DNA of 64,000 nt. Origin: Bacillota bacterium (GTDB lineage Bacteria; Bacillota; DSM-12270; Thermacetogeniales; Thermacetogeniaceae). The notes below the pieces were generated by a model that ran no database searches, was not told the origin of the DNA, and saw nothing but the letters and a program-made list of their open reading frames with translations. The DNA lies in contig JARYLU010000003.1 of the NCBI GenBank assembly GCA_029907475.1, positions 1 through 64,000 of the forward strand. Reading direction: 5' to 3'. Below are positions 59,327-64,000 of the stretch, piece after piece; within the stretch, counting starts at the first letter, position 1, and each line of letters starts with the position of its first letter. A program made the position numbers and the translations under genes.

Positions 59327-59863
59327 ATGACTGTAGGGAGCGTTGTGACGCGAATTTTGAGCTTCGCCCGGCACCGCTTGTTTTATATCCTGGCGGTGAT
59401 GAGCATGGTTTTGTGGGGCGGACCCCGCTTTCTCCCGGTACTTTTTCACGATCGCTACATCCTTTCCAGTTTGTTGAGCGTTTTCTGCTCTCAAGGAATG
59501 AAGCCCTTTACGGCGGCGCGGACGGAAAAAGACGGTTTCGCCTGGGGGCGGGCCTTCAGGTGCGGCGGGATGCCGAGTTCGCACGCGGCAGTGGCGGCTG
59601 CCCTCACCACCTCTCTGGGGATCGATTACGGCTGGAACTCCCCCTTCTTTCAAATTGCAGCAGTTCTGGGGGGGATCGTCATTTACGACGCGGTTACGCT
59701 GCGCCGGGTTGTAGGTGAACACTCCCGCCTCTTGAAGGAAATGATTCGCGAGAAAACAAAAGTTTGTCCCCTCTTTGGTGAGATGGTGGGACATACCCTG
59801 CCCGAGGCCTCGGTGGGAATTTTGATCGGAGTGCTTTGTGCAGTTGTGGTGGTGTGGGGTTAG
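59327..59863 (+). CDS. Divergent PAP2-family (DUF212/YuiD) membrane protein
   Basis: The 178-residue protein has about four membrane segments and the conserved CGGMPSSHAAVAAALTTSLG and YDAVTLRRVVGEHSRLL segments. These are those of the divergent PAP2 family, related to phosphatidic acid phosphatases and undecaprenyl pyrophosphatases. The family's activity is undetermined. The ATG has GGGAGAGG upstream. It lies 20 bases after the deacetylase gene. Confidence 0.88.
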   Translation: MTVGSVVTRILSFARHRLFYILAVMSMVLWGGPRFLPVLFHDRYILSSLLSVFCSQGMKPFTAARTEKDGFAWGRAFRCGGMPSSHAAVAAALTTSLGIDYGWNSPFFQIAAVLGGIVIYDAVTLRRVVGEHSRLLKEMIREKTKVCPLFGEMVGHTLPEASVGILIGVLCAVVVVWG

Positions 59864-59880
59864 ACGAAACGGGGGAAACG

Positions 59881-60516
59881 ATGGTCAGCACGAAAGAGTT
59901 TGAATTTTCTCTCCCGGGTTTAAACCTCTCTTTGGAAATTGTAGCCAATATGGAGGAACTCATTACCGACCCGGAGGACGATGAGCGAATTCCTTACTGG
60001 GCCGAGCTCTGGCCTGCGGCGCGCGGCCTGGCCCAGTACATTTGGGAATCTGTTGATTTTCGGGGTGAAAGTGTTCTCGAACTGGGGGCGGGTTTGGGGC
60101 TGCCCGGTCTGGTGGCCGCACTGAAGGGCGGGAAGGTAACCATCACAGACTACCAGCCCCCCGCGCTGGAAATCGCGGCCCGCAATGCAAGCAAAAACGG
60201 GATTGAGGGGGTTACCTTTGTCTGCGCGGACTGGCGGGATTTTCCTTTAGGCGCCCGGTTTGATTGGATTATCGGGTCCGACATTCTTTACAACCCCAGG
60301 TCCAATCCTTATGTGGCACAAATCATCGAGCGCAACCTGGCACCGGGCGGCCAGCTTCTCTTTGCCCACCCGGGCCGGAAAGTCACCAACGACTTTATCC
60401 GGGAACTCGTCCGCCTGAAAGGGATGAAAGAGAAGCAGAGTTCTCTTCCGGTCCTGGTAGATCACCCTCATTTTCCTTTTTATGAAATCGATATTCACCA
60501 CTTATTCTTAATTTAA
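59881..60516 (+). CDS. Class I SAM-dependent methyltransferase (Methyltransf_16-like)
   Basis: The 211-residue protein has IPYWAELWPAARGLAQYI, the SAM loop VLELGAGLGLPGLVAAL, VTITDYQPPALEIAARNASK and IIGSDILYNP. These fit the group that includes lysine and ETF-beta protein methyltransferases. The substrate is unknown. ATG 59881 has ACGGGGG upstream and begins at the conserved region; a longer frame to 59836 overlaps the previous gene. It ends the transcript before a strong hairpin. Confidence 0.85.
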   Translation: MVSTKEFEFSLPGLNLSLEIVANMEELITDPEDDERIPYWAELWPAARGLAQYIWESVDFRGESVLELGAGLGLPGLVAALKGGKVTITDYQPPALEIAARNASKNGIEGVTFVCADWRDFPLGARFDWIIGSDILYNPRSNPYVAQIIERNLAPGGQLLFAHPGRKVTNDFIRELVRLKGMKEKQSSLPVLVDHPHFPFYEIDIHHLFLI

Positions 60517-60524
60517 TCTTGACT

Positions 60525-60566
60525 CGCAAAGAGGGAACCTGCTTACGCCAGGGTTCCCTCTTTGCG
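60525..60566 (+). terminator. Terminator-like hairpin after the methyltransferase gene
   Basis: A perfect 15-base stem (60525-60539 with 60552-60566) with a 12-base loop begins nine bases after the stop. The T run is displaced by about eight bases. Confidence 0.7.
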
Positions 60567-60599
60567 CGGAAAATTTTTCAAGGACAAAGGAAAAAACCC

Positions 60600-60623
60600 T
60601 TTTGCGTCGAAACTTTTTGCGTC
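60600..60623 (+). repeat. Direct repeat TTTTGCGTC upstream of the KaiC-like gene
   Basis: TTTTGCGTC occurs at 60600-60608 and 60615-60623, 15 bases apart start to start. The second copy overlaps the possible -35 (TTGCGT, 60617-60622) of the promoter at 60638. It may be an operator or activator site. Confidence 0.5.
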
Positions 60624-60643
60624 AGGCTATTTAATTTTATAAT
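60617..60643 (+). promoter_or_regulatory. Promoter of the KaiC/RAD55/V4R cluster
   Basis: TATAAT lies at 60638-60643. TTGCGT (60617-60622) would be a -35 with a short 15-base spacer; TTTTGC (60615-60620) gives 17. The first gene starts 62 bases downstream. Confidence 0.55.
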
Positions 60644-60704
60644 TGCGTGAATTGGGATGAGATAGTTTTCGTTTCAAGGTGATTGCGGAAGGGGGGAGAT
60701 TATA

Positions 60705-62090
60705 TTGACAAAAATTCGCACCGGGATTACTGGTTTTGACGAGCTTTTCTACGGCGGAATCCTGGCAGGGAGTACAATTCTTGTGGAAGGAATTCCCGGG
60801 GCGGGAAAAACGACCTTCGGAATCGAGTTTATCTACCGGGGAGCCCAGAATTTTGAGGAACCGGGTATCGTTTTGACCTTTGAGCAGTTCCCGGCCTCTC
60901 TTTACCGGGATGCCCTGAATTTCGGTTGGGATCTCCAGGCTTTAGAAAGGCAGAATAAGCTCCGGGTGATTTGTACTTCTCCGGAGGTTGTGCTGCGGCC
61001 GGAATTAGATATGCTGGAGGGTGCCGTCCGGGAGATCGGGGCGCGCCGGGTGCTGGTTGACAGCATGTCTCATTTTCGCCAGGTGGTGGACAATCCCCTC
61101 GAGCTGCGGCAGGCGGTTTATGCCTTCTGCAACGGACTCCGCCGGCTTAATCTAATCTCTCTGCTCGTGAAGGAACAGGAGCAGGAAGAGAGGGATTTTT
61201 ACAGTTTCGAGGAGTTTCTGGTTGATGTCGTGGTGCGGCTCCGGTACGGAGCGAACGGAGGGCTGCAGCGCCAGCGCACCGTAGAGATCATCAAAAGCCG
61301 GGGACAACCCCATGTATCCGGGCGGCACAGTTTTAAAATCGCCGAAGAGGGGATCCAGGTTTTTTCCCTGCACCCTCTTCTCCCGGCGCCGGAGGAGGGC
61401 TCTTTTGCGGGGCCTTTATTAAAGACCGGGATCAAGGGTTTGGACGAACTCTTACGGGGTGGCCTCCCCCGGGGCGTCAGCATTGCCGTCGTAGGAGAGG
61501 CGGGTACCGGAAAGACTGTTTTGGGCCTGGAATATTTAGTCCGGGGGGCGCTGCAGCGGCAGGAAAAAGGTCTTTTTGTCTCGCTTGAAGAAACCCCCCA
61601 GAAGATTCAGGCCCACGCTGCCGCCTTTAATTGGGACCTCGCTGACCTGATGCGGAAAGGAATGGTTCAGGTAATCTTCACGCCGCTGGTAGAAGTGGAT
61701 TTCGATGAACTGCTCATCCGGGTGGGAAACATCATCCAGGAGCACAAGATCATGCGGGTCGTTTTTGACACTTTACCTGCCTTAATTACCCGCCTGCGGG
61801 ACGTATACGTGCTCCGGGAAAAGCTCTTCTATCTGGTGACCTATCTTAATAATTTGGGGTGCACGACCCTGCTTCTTTATCCCGGAACCGGAGCCCCCAG
61901 CGAACAACTGGATATTGTTCAATCTCTCGTTCAGGGGAGCATTCTGCTTAAATCAAGTTTGTTCCACAACAGGCGCCTGCGGTATTTGGAGCTTTACAAG
62001 TTGCGGGGGGTCAGCCATGTCACGGGTAATCATCTCATGGAAATCACGCAAACCGGGATTCAGGTCTTCCCCCGGGTAGGAGGTTGGTAG
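60705..62090 (+). CDS. Double-domain KaiC-like RecA-fold ATPase
   Basis: The 461-residue protein contains two KaiC/RadA-like ATPase domains. Domain 1 (about 3-225) has Walker A EGIPGAGKTT with Lys35 and RVLVDSMSHFR. Domain 2 (about 240-461) has VGEAGTGKTV with Lys270, SLEETP with the paired Glu seen in KaiC, and MRVVFDTLPAL. Domain 1 has FEQ in place of the paired Glu, so the domains probably differ in activity. The arrangement is that of KaiC, but no KaiA or KaiB is present. TTG 60705 has GGGGGGAG seven bases upstream. Confidence 0.9.
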   Translation: MTKIRTGITGFDELFYGGILAGSTILVEGIPGAGKTTFGIEFIYRGAQNFEEPGIVLTFEQFPASLYRDALNFGWDLQALERQNKLRVICTSPEVVLRPELDMLEGAVREIGARRVLVDSMSHFRQVVDNPLELRQAVYAFCNGLRRLNLISLLVKEQEQEERDFYSFEEFLVDVVVRLRYGANGGLQRQRTVEIIKSRGQPHVSGRHSFKIAEEGIQVFSLHPLLPAPEEGSFAGPLLKTGIKGLDELLRGGLPRGVSIAVVGEAGTGKTVLGLEYLVRGALQRQEKGLFVSLEETPQKIQAHAAAFNWDLADLMRKGMVQVIFTPLVEVDFDELLIRVGNIIQEHKIMRVVFDTLPALITRLRDVYVLREKLFYLVTYLNNLGCTTLLLYPGTGAPSEQLDIVQSLVQGSILLKSSLFHNRRLRYLELYKLRGVSHVTGNHLMEITQTGIQVFPRVGGW

Positions 62091-62092
62091 GA

Positions 62093-62809
62093 GTGAGGCA
62101 AAAGGCTTATTTTGGCGTGGAAGGGCTCGACAAGATTGTTTCCCAGGGTGTAAGCTACGGTTCTCAAATTATGCTCGAGGGAGACACCGGAGTGGGAAAA
62201 ACGGTTTTGGCGGGGGAATTTATTAAAGAAGGGCTCCGGTGCGGCGATGTCTGCATCTATGTGGCCTGCGACGAGCCCCCGGCAGTAATGCGCCGCCATC
62301 TCGGGACTTTCAAGGTGGGGACCCAAGCTTACGAAGAGGCCGAACGCTTGATTTTTGTGGATGCTTACGAAGAAGAGGCCAGTTCCGAAAAATTTCATAT
62401 CGCCGACCAGCACAATCTGGATAAATATTTCGCCCTCGAAAAGGAGTTCTTAAAGCGCTTTGCCGGACGCCGCATCCGGCTCGTTGTAGACAGCCTGAGC
62501 ACCCTGTTCACCCCCTTTGAGCCTGCAGAAATCCTGGAATTCCACCGGAGCCGTTTAAAATACCTCCGGAAGTGCGGGGCCCTCACCCTTGACATCTTTG
62601 TGGACGGGGTGCTTGAAGACCGGGTTGTTGCAATAGCCAGCCATCTTTACAACGTTATTTTAAAGATGAAGTTCGGGGGCTCTGAAACGCGTCCGGTCCG
62701 GATTTTGCAGGTGGGGAAGGTCCGGAGCGGGAGGTTCAGTTCGACCCCCTACATGTTTGGAATCAGCTCCACTTTTGGAGTTCTCGTCGCGACAGAGTTG
62801 GAGGTGTAG
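62093..62809 (+). CDS. RAD55/KaiC-like single-domain ATPase
   Basis: The 238-residue protein is one RecA-fold domain with Walker A EGDTGVGKTVLAGEF, a YVACDEPP catalytic-site segment and LVVDSLSTLFTPF as Walker B. It fits the RAD55-like RecA-superfamily ATPases linked to signal transduction in archaea and some bacteria. GTG 62093 is preferred (GGAGG nine bases upstream); TTG 62084 overlaps the end of the KaiC-like gene. It is followed by the V4R gene after three bases. Confidence 0.87.
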   Translation: MRQKAYFGVEGLDKIVSQGVSYGSQIMLEGDTGVGKTVLAGEFIKEGLRCGDVCIYVACDEPPAVMRRHLGTFKVGTQAYEEAERLIFVDAYEEEASSEKFHIADQHNLDKYFALEKEFLKRFAGRRIRLVVDSLSTLFTPFEPAEILEFHRSRLKYLRKCGALTLDIFVDGVLEDRVVAIASHLYNVILKMKFGGSETRPVRILQVGKVRSGRFSSTPYMFGISSTFGVLVATELEV

Positions 62810-62812
62810 GCA

Positions 62813-63832
62813 GTGGACGAGAGTGCGTTGATTTACCGGAAAATTTTGAACTACCTCTATTTAACGTTGAGCAAGACAGTTGCCGCGATTCCTTTCAGCG
62901 GAAAGTACTGGCTTGAAGAAGTAACGCGCGGGGTAGGGGAAAGAGTCCTGCGTGAATACGGGGAGAAGCTGGAGCTTTCCGGCCGGCGTCCCCTGGATAT
63001 TTGCCAGGCGTACTTAAATGTGCTCGACCGCGAGGGTTTTCTGCGGGCGAGCGCTTATCAGCTGGAGGAAGAGGGGGAAAACGTCCTGGTGACTTTAAGC
63101 CGGAGTCGCTGCGTTTATCAAGATTTCTGCCGGGGTGCAGAAAAAGAAAGCCTTTTCTTCTACTGCCCCCGCCTGGGAGCGCTCCAGGCTGCCCTCCAGC
63201 AGACGCTTCATGTCGATTATTCTACGGCGGTCGAGCTCGACGCGGAGGCGGATACGTGCCATGGCCGGATTTACCCTGCGAAGCGCCTGAAAACGGAAAT
63301 TGTTACCAGGGACGGGGACCTCTTAAAGATTGCAGGCGAAAGGGCGATTCTTTTGCCCAAGGAAACCTATGCCTCAATTCTTGTTGCAATTAGAGAATAT
63401 GCACCTCATATTATCAAAACAGTTCTCTACGATGCAGGCTACTATTCGGCGCTTACGGTTGCCCGGCAGGCGAAAACCTACTACAATACACCCCTGGAAG
63501 CGCTCGAGGCCCTTTTTGAGGAGGTCAAGAATTGCGGCCTGGCGAGGGTGGAATTAGTTTCACTGGAACCGGAAGCGGGCCGTGCGGTCATCAGGTGCTA
63601 TAATTCCTTCCAGGTGGCAACGGTCAAGAAATACGGTGAGCTTTACCGGACGCCGCGCGTTGTCTGCGACCTCCTCCGGGGGATGTTTTCCGCCTATTTG
63701 ACTGTAATCTTAGAGCGGCCTGTTTTGTGCGAGGAAATGAGGTGCGAGTCCCTGGACGGTGAGTACTGCGAATTCTACGCATTGCCGGACGAAAGTGAAA
63801 CACAGGTGGTTAGGAGTGAGCCTCTTGTCTGA
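62813..63832 (+). CDS. V4R-domain protein
   Basis: The 339-residue protein has a C-terminal V4R (4-vinyl-reductase-type) small-molecule-binding domain from about residue 195 (LYDAGYYSALTVARQAKTYY, then CEEMRCESLDGEYCEFYAL). An N-terminal half (about 1-160) has a comparable helical build and a Cys-containing segment (CVYQDFCRG, FFYCPRLGALQ). V4R domains bind hydrocarbons or tetrapyrrole-like ligands; some contain zinc or iron sites. GTG 62813 has GGAGGTG upstream. It probably senses a ligand and passes the signal to the ATPases or to the putative DNA-binding protein encoded next. Confidence 0.82.
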   Translation: MDESALIYRKILNYLYLTLSKTVAAIPFSGKYWLEEVTRGVGERVLREYGEKLELSGRRPLDICQAYLNVLDREGFLRASAYQLEEEGENVLVTLSRSRCVYQDFCRGAEKESLFFYCPRLGALQAALQQTLHVDYSTAVELDAEADTCHGRIYPAKRLKTEIVTRDGDLLKIAGERAILLPKETYASILVAIREYAPHIIKTVLYDAGYYSALTVARQAKTYYNTPLEALEALFEEVKNCGLARVELVSLEPEAGRAVIRCYNSFQVATVKKYGELYRTPRVVCDLLRGMFSAYLTVILERPVLCEEMRCESLDGEYCEFYALPDESETQVVRSEPLV

Positions 63833-64000
63833 CCAGCAGGAGTACCGCCCGAAAAACGGCGGTATTGAGGGGAGCATTATTCGGATTGAACTCCTGACAT
63901 TTTTCCAGTCTAACCCCCACACCAGGGATACCGCCGCGGGGCTGGCGCGGCGCCTGCACCGCCCGCCTGAAGATGTTGAGGCCGCAGCGGCGATGCTTGC
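63825..64000 (+). CDS. Possible winged-helix protein, 3' end outside window
   Basis: The frame is open to the window end, starting at TTG 63825 (AGGAG eight bases upstream) or GTG 63816. The visible sequence (IIRIELLTFFQSNPHTRDTA, AGLARRLHRPPEDVEAAAAM) has the helix spacing of a winged-helix DNA-binding domain of the type that reads 'domain present or absent' partner signals. It overlaps the V4R stop by eight bases, so it belongs to the same transcript. The call is provisional because only 58 residues are visible. Confidence 0.55.
   Translation, partial: MSDQQEYRPKNGGIEGSIIRIELLTFFQSNPHTRDTAAGLARRLHRPPEDVEAAAAML

Noticed and set aside
60705-62809. A circadian clock (KaiABC).
   Set aside because: There is no KaiA or KaiB, and the first ATPase domain lacks the paired catalytic Glu; KaiC-like proteins are common without clocks.
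1-64000. CRISPR arrays, rRNA or tRNA genes and complete insertion sequences.
   Set aside because: I saw no regularly spaced repeats, no tRNA cloverleaf and no transposase on either strand.

Overview
The window looks like a chromosome segment of an endospore-forming, anaerobic, low-to-mid-GC Firmicute of the Peptococcaceae/Thermoanaerobacterales type. The evidence is a dense set of sporulation genes (spoIIR, spoVG, spoVT, spoVB, spoIID, a Spo0E-like phosphatase, SPOCS proteins), strong AGGAGG-type ribosome sites with frequent TTG/GTG starts, S-layer homology (SLH) proteins, a SCIFF peptide system, and no oxygen-dependent enzyme. I do not name a species.

Layout. 1-5.8 kb: surface-polysaccharide sugar genes (partial TPP enzyme, NAD-dependent epimerase, CDP-glucose 4,6-dehydratase, mannose-1-phosphate guanylyltransferase, phosphohexomutase). 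5.9-10.7 kb: a Gly/Tyr-repeat protein, a secreted CAP protein, two SPOCS proteins and spoIIR. 10.7-15.1 kb: a ZIP metal transporter and a cyanophycin pair (cphB-cphA). 15.1-38.2 kb: the conserved ispE-spoVG-glmU-prs-rplY-pth-mfd-prsA-spoVT-spoVB-mazG-hup-rqcP/yabO neighbourhood known from Bacillus. It is interrupted between pth and mfd by about 5 kb of accessory genes (holin-like protein, XRE/ImmA pair, an unknown protein with an EAL protein, a transglutaminase-like protein). 38.3-47.4 kb: spoIID, a gene-free repeat-rich stretch, and cell-surface genes (SLH protein, LCP ligase, WecG/TagA glycosyltransferase, a very large subtilase with SLH repeats). 47.5-50.3 kb (minus strand): an ECF sigma factor with its membrane anti-sigma factor, a glutaredoxin, and a Spo0E-like gene that appears to start with CTG. 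50.5-53.2 kb: SCIFF peptide, its radical SAM maturase and a split chromate-transporter pair. 53.4-60.5 kb: M23 peptidase, TPR protein, MA-family peptidase, murA, polysaccharide deacetylase, PAP2-like protein and a methyltransferase. 60.7-64.0 kb: a tightly packed KaiC-like / RAD55-like / V4R / putative winged-helix cluster that runs off the end.

Regulation can be read directly in several places. There are good matches to sigma-H upstream of spoVG, sigma-F upstream of spoIIR, sigma-G upstream of spoVT, a weaker sigma-E match upstream of spoIID, sigma-K-like elements upstream of two probable spore-surface genes, a 12/12 Spo0A box overlapping the -35 region of the TPR-gene promoter, and an ECF-type promoter upstream of the sigma gene. 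Many housekeeping promoters use an extended -10 (TGnTATAAT).

The most system-like candidates for new biology are the KaiC/RAD55/V4R cluster with a direct repeat over its promoter, and the EAL protein paired with an unrecognised 330-residue protein. All functional calls rest on motif recognition by eye; no database search was run.
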